Below, one piece after another: positions 16,829 to 26,750 of a stretch of DNA of 64,000 bases. The DNA lies in the NCBI GenBank assembly GCA_023405135.1, contig JAEXYZ010000037.1:59314-123313 (forward strand). Reading direction: 5' to 3'. Position 1 is the first letter of the stretch. Each line of letters starts with the position of its first letter. Made by a program: the position numbers and the translations under genes. This stretch comes from Bacillota bacterium (GTDB lineage: Bacteria > Bacillota > Bacilli > Bacillales_A > Planococcaceae). The notes under the pieces are model-generated. The model ran no database searches. It was not told the DNA's origin and worked only from the letters and a program-made list of their open reading frames with translations.

Positions 16829-17401
16829 ATGGATCGTAGGCAGGAAATTCTTGAAGCAGCTACAAAATCTTTTACATTGTTTGGCTATAAGGCGACAACA
16901 ATGGAACAAGTAGCGAAAATTGCGAATGTCGGTAAAGGAACCATTTATACATTCTTTGCGAATAAAGAAATTCTATTTCAAGAAATAGTCATGTCTCTTA
17001 TACGGGAAATGCAAGCCGAAGCGGATGCTGTTTTAGATGCATCAGCTAGCTTTATGGACAATGCGCACAATGCTTTAATGAAAATGCTGCAGTTCCGTGA
17101 AAAACATCTTTTATTTGCGAAGTTGATAGAGGAGGAAAAGGAATTACGGACGCCGGCGGTTAAACAAGTGCTTATTCGTATCGAAAGTGAAATTTTATCG
17201 TATGTGGCAAAGTTAATTCAGCGGCGCATCGATAAAGGGGAAATTAAAGATTGTGATACCCAGTTAGTAAGCTACTTGTTGTTCAAGGCGTATCTGGCAT
17301 TTGTTGTTGATTGGCATGATTTGCACGGTGACAGCATACCAGAAGAAAAGATTTTAAATCTTTTCAAGGAAACCATTTTCCGGGGACTAGTTTTAACATG
17401 A
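16829..17401 (+). CDS. TetR-family regulator of the YhgE gene
   Basis: 190 residues. The ATG at 16829 is chosen because AGAAAGGA is 8 bases upstream; an in-frame ATG nine bases earlier touches that site. The N-terminal helix-turn-helix is typical (FTLFGYKATTMEQVAKIANVGKGTIYTFF, residues 14-42). The C-terminal ligand domain is helical. It is followed by a YhgE-type membrane protein, the same order as yhgD-yhgE in B. subtilis. Shared operator-like words before both genes suggest it represses itself and its neighbour. Confidence 0.85.
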   Translation: MDRRQEILEAATKSFTLFGYKATTMEQVAKIANVGKGTIYTFFANKEILFQEIVMSLIREMQAEADAVLDASASFMDNAHNALMKMLQFREKHLLFAKLIEEEKELRTPAVKQVLIRIESEILSYVAKLIQRRIDKGEIKDCDTQLVSYLLFKAYLAFVVDWHDLHGDSIPEEKILNLFKETIFRGLVLT

Positions 17402-17478
17402 AAAGGCATCACCTACACTATACAGGATGCCGATTCGTGATTCATTGTAGTCTGTGGAACGTGTGATATTTTTTTAAC

Positions 17479-17508
17479 TATAATTGACCGAATGACGTTT
17501 TTAGTCAT
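17479..17508 (+). promoter_or_regulatory. yhgE promoter -10 with second TetR operator copy
   Basis: A TATAAT box (17479-17484) is followed at once by TGACCGAATGACG (17485-17497) and then AGTCA (17502-17506). The -35 is weak. The layout, -10 then TGACCGRATGAC, repeats that seen before the tetR gene. Confidence 0.6.
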
Positions 17509-17531
17509 AGTGTATAGGAGTGAGAGAAAAC

Positions 17532-19721
17532 ATGATTAAAGCGGAATGGCTGAAAATCTTAAAAACAAGAAAAATGCTTGTTCCAATCATCGCCGTCTTA
17601 TTTATCCCAGTCATGTATGCTGGCATGTTTTTATGGGCATTTTGGGATCCTTATGCTGGCCTTCCAAATTTGCCAGTAGCTATTGTCAATGAGGATAAAG
17701 GCGCTGAAATGGATGGGGAAAATTTAGAATTAGGAAACACCTTAGTCGATAAACTTGTCGATAGTGAACAATTTAATTTTATTGAAGTATCGAAGGAACA
17801 AGCTGAAAAAGGCTTAAACAGTCGAGACTATTATATGATCTTAGAAATACCAACAAATTTCTCAGAGCATGCAACGACATTATTAGATGACAAACCATCT
17901 AAATTAGTCATGAATTATATTCCAAATGAGGGTCTGAACTTCCTCGGTGCACAAATTGGTGAAACAGCAATGACTCGTGTTCAGGCAGAGGTGAATGCAC
18001 AAGTTTCAGCAACATATGCAGAAAAATTATTCGATTCTATTGCAACGCTTGGTGATGGATTTACTGAGGCAGCGGATGGCTCCATAAAACTTGATGAGGG
18101 AGCTAAAAAAGTAGCTGATGGAGCAAAAGATTTAAAAGGCTACCTTGAACAATTAGCATCAAGTACGATTGAACTGTCAGATGGCACAGATAAAATTACA
18201 CAAGGTGCTAAAGAAGCAGCAGTGGGCGCAAATGATTTATCTACAGGCTTAGTTAAGTTACAAGATGGAACTGTGCAATTGAAGCAAGGTGCACAGCAGG
18301 CTGCCAATGGTGCAGTAAGCCTTGAACAAGGTTTAACCCAATATACACAAGGAGTAGCCAAAGTCCAATCAGGGTTAGCTACTCTTAACGAAAAACAACA
18401 ACAAATCAGTGCAGGTGCAGCTTCTCTTGCTGATAGTGCAGGTACATTAAATGGTGCGGCTAATCAGTTAACTGCTGGTTCAGCAAAAGTAGAAGAAGGT
18501 ATTTCTGCTTTATCACAACAATTACAGGGTGTTATTGGATCGCTTCCAGAGGAGCAAGCAGTAGCCTTAAATCAAACCTTAGCAGAGCTACAAGCTGGTA
18601 GTGCAAACGTTCATAGCGGTTTGGAATCTTTAGCAGATGGGACAGAAAAATTACAGGCTGGTGCTAACCAAGTGAATTCCGGAGCAACACAAATTGCAGC
18701 AGGTCAAGCGGAAGTGTTAGCAGGTGCGAATGAGCTAACTGCAAAAAGTAGTGCATTAATCGAAGGGGCACAAGGTTTGCAGGTTGGTAATGCAACACTT
18801 GCAGAAAAGCTAGGTGAATTAAATGCGGGTGCCGAGGCAGCTGTTGCAGGTTCTCAAACATTAGCTTCTGGTTTAAACGAGCTGGCGAATGGTACAACAA
18901 CATTAAATGCGGGTACAACAACACTAGCTTCGAAATCTGGCGAGCTGGCGCAAGGTTCTGTAACACTTGCTGATGGTACAACGGAACTAGCAGATGGTAC
19001 AGCAACTTTATCTAGCAAGTTGGGCGATGCAAGTGAAAAAGCTAACGAAGTTCACGCAAATAAAGACACATATGATATGGTAGGCAGTCCAGTTGAGGTG
19101 GAAAAAGAGTCAGTTAACCATGTGCCTAACTATGGTACAGGTTTCTCACCATACTTTATTTCTCTTGGCTTATTTGTAGGGGCATTATTAATCTCTATTG
19201 TATTCCCACTTGTAGAGCCTGCTATTCGACCAAAAAGTGGAGCAGCTTGGTTTACAAGTAAAGTAACTGTATTAGCATTCGTTGGTTTAATCCAATCATT
19301 ACTAACTGTAGTAATTGTAAAATGGGGATTAGGACTAGAAGTACAAAACTTTGGCTATTTTGTATTAACAGCATTAATAACAAGTTATGTATTTTTAGCT
19401 TTAATTCAAATGCTTGTATCAATTTTAGGTGATCCAGGACGCTTTATTGCGATTGTCGTATTAATTTTACAACTTACAACAAGTGCGGGTACATTCCCAC
19501 TTGAATTAATTCCATCACCATTACAAATATTTAACAAGCTATTACCGATGACATATTCGGTTCAAGCATTTAAATCAAGCATTTCTACTGGTGATATGCC
19601 GTTCTTAATGCAAAATTACGGAGTTCTGCTAGGCTTCATGATTGTGTTCTTAGTTATTACATTCGGTTATTTCAAGCTTTTATATACAAAACGATACTCA
19701 AAGTTAGCTGAAGAAAACTAA
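17532..19721 (+). CDS. yhgE: YhgE/Pip-family membrane protein with long repeat region
   Basis: 729 residues from the ATG at 17532 (TAGGAG upstream); a GTG 12 bases earlier overlaps that site. One membrane segment near residues 16-40 and about five to six near the C-terminus (from about 535) flank a large outer region. Residues 170-500 are dozens of short repeats of the form L-x-x-G-x/L-A-x-G (LADGTTELADGTATL), characteristic of YhgE/Pip proteins. In Lactococcus, Pip is needed for phage infection; in Bacillus the role is unsettled and may be export or envelope related. The TetR neighbour points to inducible expression. Confidence 0.87.
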   Translation: MIKAEWLKILKTRKMLVPIIAVLFIPVMYAGMFLWAFWDPYAGLPNLPVAIVNEDKGAEMDGENLELGNTLVDKLVDSEQFNFIEVSKEQAEKGLNSRDYYMILEIPTNFSEHATTLLDDKPSKLVMNYIPNEGLNFLGAQIGETAMTRVQAEVNAQVSATYAEKLFDSIATLGDGFTEAADGSIKLDEGAKKVADGAKDLKGYLEQLASSTIELSDGTDKITQGAKEAAVGANDLSTGLVKLQDGTVQLKQGAQQAANGAVSLEQGLTQYTQGVAKVQSGLATLNEKQQQISAGAASLADSAGTLNGAANQLTAGSAKVEEGISALSQQLQGVIGSLPEEQAVALNQTLAELQAGSANVHSGLESLADGTEKLQAGANQVNSGATQIAAGQAEVLAGANELTAKSSALIEGAQGLQVGNATLAEKLGELNAGAEAAVAGSQTLASGLNELANGTTTLNAGTTTLASKSGELAQGSVTLADGTTELADGTATLSSKLGDASEKANEVHANKDTYDMVGSPVEVEKESVNHVPNYGTGFSPYFISLGLFVGALLISIVFPLVEPAIRPKSGAAWFTSKVTVLAFVGLIQSLLTVVIVKWGLGLEVQNFGYFVLTALITSYVFLALIQMLVSILGDPGRFIAIVVLILQLTTSAGTFPLELIPSPLQIFNKLLPMTYSVQAFKSSISTGDMPFLMQNYGVLLGFMIVFLVITFGYFKLLYTKRYSKLAEEN

Positions 19722-19724
19722 TTC

Positions 19725-19786
19725 ATGCTCTCCTATAGGTACAGATTAAAAATAAAATCTGTTGCCTATAGGGGAGCATTTTTTTA
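19725..19786 (+). terminator. Terminator of tetR-yhgE
   Basis: ATGCTCTCCTATAGG pairs with CCTATAGGGGAGCAT, extended inside by ACAGATT/AATCTGT, then seven T. Confidence 0.92.
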
Positions 19787-19929
19787 TTCACGCAGACTAT
19801 GGATCGAGGAATGAATCATCTTGATAATTTCCTCTACAGCTTGCTTTATTTTCCCTAATGACAAGGGTAAGAAGTAAACAGAAAAAGATTCCTAATCGGA
19901 ATTAAATTTCCGTATTAAGAGTCCTTTTT

Positions 19930-21105
19930 CTAATTGTTAAGAGCTTCAGGCTTCTTCCAAAACATTGCAATAACAATTCCGATTATCAATACTAAGGTTG
20001 CAAAGTAGTAGGGGAAGTTAAAGTTAACATCGAACAAAATCCCTCCAATAATTGGTCCAATAATATTTCCAAGACTTGTAAACATGGAGTTCATGCCACC
20101 CATAAATCCTTGTTCATTTGCTGCAATATTAGATAAATAGGAAGTAATAGCTGGTCGAATTAAATCAAAACCAATAAAAACAATGCAAGAAGTAATCATA
20201 ACAGACCAATATGAATTAACAACGGTCATTGTGAACACTAAAATTGCCGATATGAATAAACAATATCGAACAAGTCCAATTTCACCAACTTTTTTTATCA
20301 TCGGATCAAATAATATAATTTGTGCTACTGCACCAACAAGCCCACCACCAGTTACTAAAATAGCAATGTCAGTAGGTGTAAAACCAAATTTATGGTCTAC
20401 AAATAAACTGAACAATGATTCAAAGGAGGCTAAGCTAAATGAGCTAACAAAAAGGGAAATGAATGCAAAGAAATATATAGGGACAAAAATTTGTTTAAAG
20501 CCTTTCTTATTTTTTACAATACTTGATGTAGTATCTGTTTCGTTTCTTTCAGGTTCCTTTAAAAATAGGAATGATATAATAAATGCAATTAATGCTAAAA
20601 TGGCTGCAGCAAAAAAAGGAGCACGCGGTCCTAACCCTGTTAATAATCCACCAATTCCAGGTCCAATGATAAATCCTGTATTAATGGCGGCAGACATAAA
20701 CCCGAGTGCCTTTGGTCGATAGCGTTCGGTTGTAATATCAGCAATAAATGCAGTCACAGCTGGCATAATAAAGGCACCACTTATACCGCCAAGTATACGA
20801 GATACAAATAATATTTCTACGGTTTTTCCAAGACCGAATAATAGCTCAGAAAGACTAAAAATAATTAAACCAATTAAAATCATAATTTTACGACCATATT
20901 TATCTGTCCATTTTCCGGCAAAGGGGGAAAATATTAACTGAGAGACGGCAAAGGCAGACACCATATACCCCATAATAGCGCCGTTTAATGACATTTCATT
21001 CATAATTGTTGGCATTACTGGAACAACAAGTCCAATACCAATGAAAGAGATAAATAAATTACTTAATAAAATCGCTAAGGTGACTTTTGATGTTTCGGGA
21101 TTCAT
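19930..21105 (-). CDS. MFS efflux transporter (12-segment, NorA/Bmr type)
   Basis: 391 residues with 12 hydrophobic segments. The MFS loop motif between segments 2 and 3 is GKWTDKYGRKIMILIG (near residue 64), and the antiporter motif C region in segment 5 reads GFIIGPGIGGLL, a mark of drug:proton antiporters. It therefore probably exports hydrophobic or cationic compounds. The substrate is not deducible. AAGGAGATCC lies before the ATG. It stands alone; no regulator is adjacent. Confidence 0.85.
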   Translation of the reverse strand: MNPETSKVTLAILLSNLFISFIGIGLVVPVMPTIMNEMSLNGAIMGYMVSAFAVSQLIFSPFAGKWTDKYGRKIMILIGLIIFSLSELLFGLGKTVEILFVSRILGGISGAFIMPAVTAFIADITTERYRPKALGFMSAAINTGFIIGPGIGGLLTGLGPRAPFFAAAILALIAFIISFLFLKEPERNETDTTSSIVKNKKGFKQIFVPIYFFAFISLFVSSFSLASFESLFSLFVDHKFGFTPTDIAILVTGGGLVGAVAQIILFDPMIKKVGEIGLVRYCLFISAILVFTMTVVNSYWSVMITSCIVFIGFDLIRPAITSYLSNIAANEQGFMGGMNSMFTSLGNIIGPIIGGILFDVNFNFPYYFATLVLIIGIVIAMFWKKPEALNN

Positions 21106-21206
21106 AGTTGGATCTCCTTCATGAAAACAATGAACTAACTTTTTACATAAACAAACTAAACCTTATTATATGTATAGAGTCAATGAAATAGCTATATTAA
21201 ATTATC

Positions 21207-21240
21207 AAAAAAAGAATGCCTATTGGATAAGCATAGGCAT
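21207..21240 (-). terminator. Terminator downstream of the decayed gene
   Basis: ATGCCTAT (21218-21225) pairs with ATAGGCAT (21233-21240), followed on the minus strand by T-rich TTCTTTTTTT. It lies before the MFS gene and beyond the pseudogene, so it probably once ended that gene's transcript. Confidence 0.65.
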
Positions 21241-21368
21241 CTAATATTTTTTCGGTGATTAGAATAGGTTGTGGAAAATCCTGGAATCATAATAAATAAA
21301 CTATTTAAAGATTGGGTTTAATACAAAGCGTATCTTTTAGTGGTAAATTTAAAAGTACATTATTTTTT

Positions 21369-21950
21369 TCAACCATCATCATCAAAAAATTGGAATGGTT
21401 CTTCTTCATCATTAAAAAGTTTAAAAAATGTTCCTCGTCATATTAATGAAGTTCTAACCTGGTTAATATAAGGATTTGGGATATCCAACCATAACAATCT
21501 ATTTTTGTTAGAATATTCAAAATCATTTTAAGGAAGTGATTTTAAATCAATAAGTTGGAATTGTTCTAGATTTTCCTTAATTTTTTCGTGGAATTGAATG
21601 GAATTCGGATCCCTTTCCCAACTGATGTAACGTAAAATTGCAAGGATGCTAACATTTGCATGACTCCGGAAGATGATGTTATAGTTTCCCACATAGACAA
21701 ATTCAGTAAATGTTTTTCAAATACTTTTCATACATCTTATCGAGTTTATAGCATATGCAAGGATCAAAGCAATAACATTTCATCCTTTCTCTAATGGCAT
21801 CATACACACTGTATAATTTGTTGTTATAAAGGTAATTTGTTTAAACAATTCTTATAAAGTAGCTCCATATCCAATCCTTTAATAACCTCAAGTTTGTCAT
21901 ACTGAATCAAGAATAGGACAATGAGGTTTATGATAGCAATTACCTTTCTT
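21369..21950 (-). pseudogene. Decayed gene of unknown family
   Basis: No intact gene exists here, but the minus strand translates into protein-like text broken by shifts and stops. In order: KGNCYHKPHCPILDSV, then DKLEVIKGLDMELLYKN, then YTVYDAIRERMKCYCFDP running to YEKYLKNIY, then, after a frame change, TEFVYVGNYNIIFRSHANV and KENLEQFQLIDLKSLP. Two in-frame stops follow, with NKNRLLWLDIPNPYINQV between them and a final FKLFNDEEEPFQFFDDDG. At least two frameshifts and two stops are needed to explain it. The Cys/His-rich beginning may have bound metal. The family is not recognised. Confidence 0.7.
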
Positions 21951-22139
21951 TATTCACCCCCTTTTGTATCATAGTATTCGCAAATAGGTTAACAGAGATG
22001 GACAATTAGCCATTGATAAAAAAATATAAACTTTGAAAATGTAAGGTGAGCTAATTTTATAGGTAAGGTCTCCTAGGAAATAGTAGTTTTACCTTTTTGG
22101 CTGGATATATAAATTTATTATGTGGTACTTTATGAAGAA

Positions 22140-22188
22140 ATTAAAATGCACCTTAAATATTATATAAAAACCAACATTTTAAGGTGCA
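22140..22188 (-). terminator. Terminator of the YbfB-type MFS gene
   Basis: TGCACCTTAAA (22147-22157) and TTTAAGGTGCA (22178-22188) form an 11-bp stem followed on the minus strand by TTTTAATTT. It is 13 bases after the gene's stop. Confidence 0.85.
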
Positions 22189-22200
22189 ACCTATAAGTTT

Positions 22201-23385
22201 TTAATTTGATATTTCTGTAATTTGTGCAGGTTGTTTACGATCGCTAAACAATTTCCCGAAAATCAAAATAGCAAGGGCAAATACGACGATTGATCCTGCA
22301 AATGCAAGAGGTGCTTTAAAGCTATTAAAATAGCCTTCAACAGTACTTGCTAATATCGGTCCTACAATTTGACCAAGGGCATAGGCAGTTGTAAGTGCAG
22401 AAACAACGGAACCACTTTGCTTCGGAAATAATTCTCGTGCATAAGCAGTTGATAATGAAACGATTCCAACGAATGTAAAACCAAATAAAAAGGCTGATAA
22501 AAGAACACTCCAAGCTGTTTGTGAAAAGACTGGTAGCAAAATTCCAATAGCCTGTAATATGTAAGCTGTTGATAACACTTTAACAGTAGATAATTTCGAA
22601 ATCATCGCCATCCATATCGGTGCTGCTGGAGCCGCTGCAATTCCTGCAATTACCCAACTAAAACTAGCAAATGCTCTTAAACTTTCAATATTGTATATAA
22701 TATCTACTAAAAAAGTTCCTGTAATAATATATCCAAGACCCTCTAATCCATATGCAAGAATTAACCATGGCATAAATCCTTGGAATATTTTAGTATCACT
22801 TGTTTTTACAACTTTTTCTCCGTCTTGAATTGTAATACGTCGCCATAATAAAAGCGTAATCATGAAAAGTAATATGGAAATAATACCAAGCCAAATCCAA
22901 GTACCTTCCCAAGCAAATGCCTGTTCAATTATGGGAACGAGTAATCCTGAAATGGCAATACCTAATCCGATACCAGTAAACAAGTAGCCCGACCAGCGTG
23001 ACAATAAATGAGAAGCTAAATAATCCATAATAATACTAGATGTTAAAACGAAAATATATCCTGCAGTCGCACCAGCAATAAATCGTAAAATTAACCATAG
23101 CCAAAACGAATGTGTAAGTCCCATTATTAAAATAGAAGCTACATTTAGAAATACATTAAGAAGTAAAAAATTCTTTTTGTTTCGATAAATAAAACCTGCA
23201 CCTAAAGCACCTACGAAATAACCAATGTAATTACTTGATGCTAAGTAACCGCCTTCTTCAAATGAAAGACCTTCTTCAATTCTCATAAATGGTAGAATTG
23301 GTGTGAAGGCAAATCGACTAATTCCCATAGCGACAACTAATAATAATACTCCCCCAAAAAGTACCCCAATGTTTTGTCGTGTCAT
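22201..23385 (-). CDS. YbfB/YjiJ-family MFS transporter
   Basis: 394 residues with 12 hydrophobic segments. The N-terminus MGISRFAFTPILPFMRIEEGLSF is the recognisable signature of the YbfB/YjiJ family, a group of MFS proteins of unproven substrate. It is divergent from the enolase-superfamily gene 146 bases away. Expression may be joint, but nothing in the sequence shows it. Confidence 0.85.
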   Translation of the reverse strand: MTRQNIGVLFGGVLLLVVAMGISRFAFTPILPFMRIEEGLSFEEGGYLASSNYIGYFVGALGAGFIYRNKKNFLLLNVFLNVASILIMGLTHSFWLWLILRFIAGATAGYIFVLTSSIIMDYLASHLLSRWSGYLFTGIGLGIAISGLLVPIIEQAFAWEGTWIWLGIISILLFMITLLLWRRITIQDGEKVVKTSDTKIFQGFMPWLILAYGLEGLGYIITGTFLVDIIYNIESLRAFASFSWVIAGIAAAPAAPIWMAMISKLSTVKVLSTAYILQAIGILLPVFSQTAWSVLLSAFLFGFTFVGIVSLSTAYARELFPKQSGSVVSALTTAYALGQIVGPILASTVEGYFNSFKAPLAFAGSIVVFALAILIFGKLFSDRKQPAQITEISN

Positions 23386-23531
23386 ATTACATCCCCTTTT
23401 ATATATGACTTATTTTTCCTATAATTGTAACATTCTAAAAATTGGAATCAAGATTTTTATAGTACAATAAAATTTTTGGCTTTTTTATTCTTTAATTTAT
23501 AAAATAATCTAAAAAGAAAGGTGATGTTAAA

Positions 23532-24638
23532 GTGAAAATTGAACAAATTATTGTTCGACATTTGAAAATGAGTCTAAAAAACCCGTTTTCTACGAGTTTT
23601 GGAACGTTTATCGATAAAGAGTTTTTATTACTGGAAGCAAAAGATGAACAAGGAACAATTGGTTGGGGAGAATCTGTAGCATTTGATGCACCTTGGTACA
23701 ATGAAGAAACGATGAAAACTAATTGGCATATGCTTGAAGACTTTTTAATTCCCCTTATTTTACATAAAGAAATCCATCATCCAGATGAAGTAAGTGAAAT
23801 TTTTAAAAGTATACGAAAAAATAATATGGCAAAGTCGACAATTGAAGGAGCCGTTTGGGATATTTATGCTCAGCAATCGAAACAATCATTAGCAGCTGCC
23901 TTAGGTGGTGAAAAGGATAAAATCGAAGTAGGTATTAGTATTGGCATTCAAAAATCCATTGAAAAACAAATTGAGGTTGTAAACAAGGCAATTAAGGATG
24001 GCTATAAGCGAATTAAAGTTAAAATTAAACCAGGTTGGGATATAGAAGTGATACGGATTCTACGAGAAAACTTCCCTAACGTACCAATCATGGCTGATGC
24101 AAACTCTGCCTATACGCTAGCAGATGTGGACCTTTTAAAGCAATTAGATGAATTTAATTTAACAATGATTGAACAACCATTAGCTTCAGATGACATTATC
24201 GATCATGCAGTATTACAAAAGCAAATTAAAACGCCAATTTGTTTAGACGAAAGTATTCATTCCCTAGAAGACGCCCGTAAAGCAATTCAGTTAGGCAGCT
24301 GTGGAATTATTAATATAAAAATTGGCCGTGTTGGCGGCATGTCTGAAGCAAAAAAAATTCATGACTACTGTCAAGCACAAGGAATTCCTGTTTGGTGTGG
24401 TGGCATGCTTGAATCAGGTATTGGTCGTGCTCATAATATCGCTCTTACAACATTATCAAACTTTATATTGCCAGGTGATACTGCTGGTTCAAGTCATTAT
24501 TGGGAGCGAGATATTATTGAGCCGGAAGTTGTTGTTGAAGATGGTTATATAACTGTTCCGAAAAGAGTGGGAATTGGTTTTACACCAAACTTGAGAGCGA
24601 TAGAAAACTATACAGTAGATAAGAAGACATATAAATAA
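23532..24638 (+). CDS. menC: o-Succinylbenzoate synthase / N-acylamino acid racemase family enzyme
   Basis: 368 residues, GTG start with AAAGGTGATG upstream. It is an enolase-superfamily enzyme: a capping domain (1-130) then a barrel with the KVKIKPGW lysine motif near residue 162, metal ligands in MADANSAY (about 190), MIEQPL (about 215) and CLDESI (about 240), and the second catalytic lysine in IINIKIGRVGG (about 265). These family members make o-succinylbenzoate for menaquinone or racemise N-acyl amino acids, sometimes both. No other men gene is nearby, so the racemase role stays possible. Confidence 0.85.
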   Translation: MKIEQIIVRHLKMSLKNPFSTSFGTFIDKEFLLLEAKDEQGTIGWGESVAFDAPWYNEETMKTNWHMLEDFLIPLILHKEIHHPDEVSEIFKSIRKNNMAKSTIEGAVWDIYAQQSKQSLAAALGGEKDKIEVGISIGIQKSIEKQIEVVNKAIKDGYKRIKVKIKPGWDIEVIRILRENFPNVPIMADANSAYTLADVDLLKQLDEFNLTMIEQPLASDDIIDHAVLQKQIKTPICLDESIHSLEDARKAIQLGSCGIINIKIGRVGGMSEAKKIHDYCQAQGIPVWCGGMLESGIGRAHNIALTTLSNFILPGDTAGSSHYWERDIIEPEVVVEDGYITVPKRVGIGFTPNLRAIENYTVDKKTYK

Positions 24639-24773
24639 ATGAGTCGAATTTTGAAGTAAATTTAAATGTATTTATAAAAAAAGAAATCATATTCATATAA
24701 AAAGGGCTTGTTTTATATAGCTTAAAACTAAAATAAATGTTTGCCCCTTCCAATTTTAGAAATGAGGGAATTG

Positions 24774-25814
24774 GTGAAAAAGAGTTTGCAAATTGGTGGC
24801 GCATTTGTTGGCTTGGTAGTCGGGGGAGGCTTTGCTTCAGGCCAAGAAATTATGCAGTTTTTCACAGGCTTTGGTTTGTATGGAATTCTTGGAGCTATCT
24901 TAGCAACATTTGGTTTTGCATTTTTAGGAATGAATATTGCACAGCTTGGTTATGAAATACAAACAACTTCACATAAAGAAGTTGTCCATCATATTGCCGG
25001 TCGTTTTTTTGGTTCCATTTTGGATTTTTTAATAACGTTTTTTTTATTTGGTATACTTGTTGCAATGTATGCTGGATCAGCCTCCACATTCCAGCAAATT
25101 CTAGGTATTGATCCTTTTATAGGCAGTCTATTTATGGTAATTATCACAGTTATTACACTTATGATGAATGTAAAAACTATTATTAATGTGATTGCTGCCG
25201 CATCGCCTTACTTATTAGCAATTATGCTTATAATAGCAATCTATTCTATACTTACAATGGACTTATCATTAGTTGAACAAAATATTTTAGCACAACATCA
25301 ATCAACTGCCGCTCCTAACTGGATTATGGGATCTTTACTTTATGTTTCATATAATATTGCAACTAGTGTATCAATGCTTACGGTTATCGGGAGTACTGCA
25401 ACAAGTAGAAGGTCAGCAGGGATGGGCGGCATTATTGGTGGAATAATGCTTGGTATACTTATATTATTAATTAATATTGCAATGTTTGTAAAAATAGATG
25501 TTGTTTCTGGAACTGATATGCCTATACTTGAAATTGCTATAGCAATGCATCCGATAATAGGTATATTGATGGCAATTGCTTTATTAGGAATGATCTATAA
25601 TACAGCGGTGGGACTTCTTTATTCATTTATTATCCGATTTATTCCACAAAAAGATCCAACTTTTAAGCCAGCAGTAATTTTAATCGGAGCAATTGGCTTC
25701 ATGGCAAGCTTTATTGGTTTTACGACATTAGTCGGAAAAGTTTATTCCATCATGGGATATTTAGGTTTTGCAATTATGATTGCTATCATACTAGCTAGAA
25801 TTGATAAACGATAG
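24774..25814 (+). CDS. ykvI: YkvI-family membrane protein
   Basis: 346 residues from the GTG at 24774, preferred because GAGGGA lies 5 bases before it; earlier TTG and ATG codons in frame have no such site. The protein then starts MKKSLQIGGAFVGLVVGGGFASGQE, of which the GxGFASGQE motif is the family hallmark and recalls the APC transporter fold. About ten hydrophobic segments are visible. Its substrate is unknown. It ends at a hairpin and appears to be transcribed alone. Confidence 0.83.
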   Translation: MKKSLQIGGAFVGLVVGGGFASGQEIMQFFTGFGLYGILGAILATFGFAFLGMNIAQLGYEIQTTSHKEVVHHIAGRFFGSILDFLITFFLFGILVAMYAGSASTFQQILGIDPFIGSLFMVIITVITLMMNVKTIINVIAAASPYLLAIMLIIAIYSILTMDLSLVEQNILAQHQSTAAPNWIMGSLLYVSYNIATSVSMLTVIGSTATSRRSAGMGGIIGGIMLGILILLINIAMFVKIDVVSGTDMPILEIAIAMHPIIGILMAIALLGMIYNTAVGLLYSFIIRFIPQKDPTFKPAVILIGAIGFMASFIGFTTLVGKVYSIMGYLGFAIMIAIILARIDKR

Positions 25815-25822
25815 CCTTTCTT

Positions 25823-25853
25823 TATCTCCGAAATATCGGGGATTTTTTTATTT
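25823..25853 (+). terminator. Terminator of ykvI
   Basis: A short stem ATCTCCGA/TCGGGGAT around AATA is followed by seven T. Confidence 0.75.
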
Positions 25854-25945
25854 GTAGGCACCTTTCTCATCAAATGAACATTAACTAAGAAAGAATAATG
25901 TATCGTTTCTCGAACAATTGTACATTTTTGAGAAGGAGAATGATT

Positions 25946-26680
25946 ATGAACGATTTTTATTGGAGAAGAGTTCAATCATCAGGAGCTCACTCTGTTGTTG
26001 CTAGTAAAGTTGCTGATGTTACTGGTGATGGCTTTCCAGATTGGATATTTCTTACTGGAGTAAAACAATCAGATAGCCCATATATAACAAACATTACTCT
26101 CATTATAAGAAATGGACGAACACATCAAACGAGCATATTTCCGCTTACTGAAAATGCAGGATATAATCCGACAGTATGGTTAGGTGATTTTACAGGAGAT
26201 GGAATTAATGATCTATTAATCCAAATTGACTCTGGAGGAAGTGGTGGCATTGTATTTGCTTATATATACTCAAGCTTACAAGGTACAATGACGAAAATTT
26301 TTGATTCTGTTCAGTACAATGACCAACATACTTATGATGTTCGTTATGTAAATAATTATAGGGCAAATATTATAAGTAATAGTCCTAAAAAAATCTATAC
26401 ACTTGATTTGAGCTATAAAGGTGAAGAATATTTAAATGAAATTTATAATCCAGATGGTACATTAAAACAACCAATTGAAGGCTGGGTTGATCCGGTCGGT
26501 GGTATATATCCAATTGATTTAGGGAGAAATAATAAATACGCTTTGCTTATTATGCAGCAAATCGCTGGAAGATATCATGCAGATGGATTAGGCTATGTTG
26601 AAAATCAGTTATCTTGGAACGGACGCCAATTTGAAAATGTCCGACAAACGGTTTCAATCTATGGTGAAGGTCTAAGTTAA
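25946..26680 (+). CDS. VCBS/FG-GAP repeat protein
   Basis: 244 residues from the ATG at 25946, which AAGGAG precedes by about 7 bases. It has no signal peptide. Calcium-type loops of the FG-GAP/VCBS repeat occur at residues about 23-34 (DVTGDGFPDWIF) and 80-91 (DFTGDGINDLLI), each in a beta-propeller-like blade. Similar proteins occur in spore-forming Bacillales, but the role is unknown; a spore or surface role is only a guess. A small lipoprotein gene follows about 70 bases downstream. Confidence 0.75.
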   Translation: MNDFYWRRVQSSGAHSVVASKVADVTGDGFPDWIFLTGVKQSDSPYITNITLIIRNGRTHQTSIFPLTENAGYNPTVWLGDFTGDGINDLLIQIDSGGSGGIVFAYIYSSLQGTMTKIFDSVQYNDQHTYDVRYVNNYRANIISNSPKKIYTLDLSYKGEEYLNEIYNPDGTLKQPIEGWVDPVGGIYPIDLGRNNKYALLIMQQIAGRYHADGLGYVENQLSWNGRQFENVRQTVSIYGEGLS

Positions 26681-26750
26681 ATAAATTGTATAGCCTCTAA
26701 AAAAAACTACACATACTATTTTTATAAAATGTTTAAGGAGGCTTTTTTTA

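Noticed and set aside
18664..19005. Antisense open frame in the yhgE repeat region
   Set aside because: A by-product of the repeated Leu-Ala-Gly codons on the other strand.
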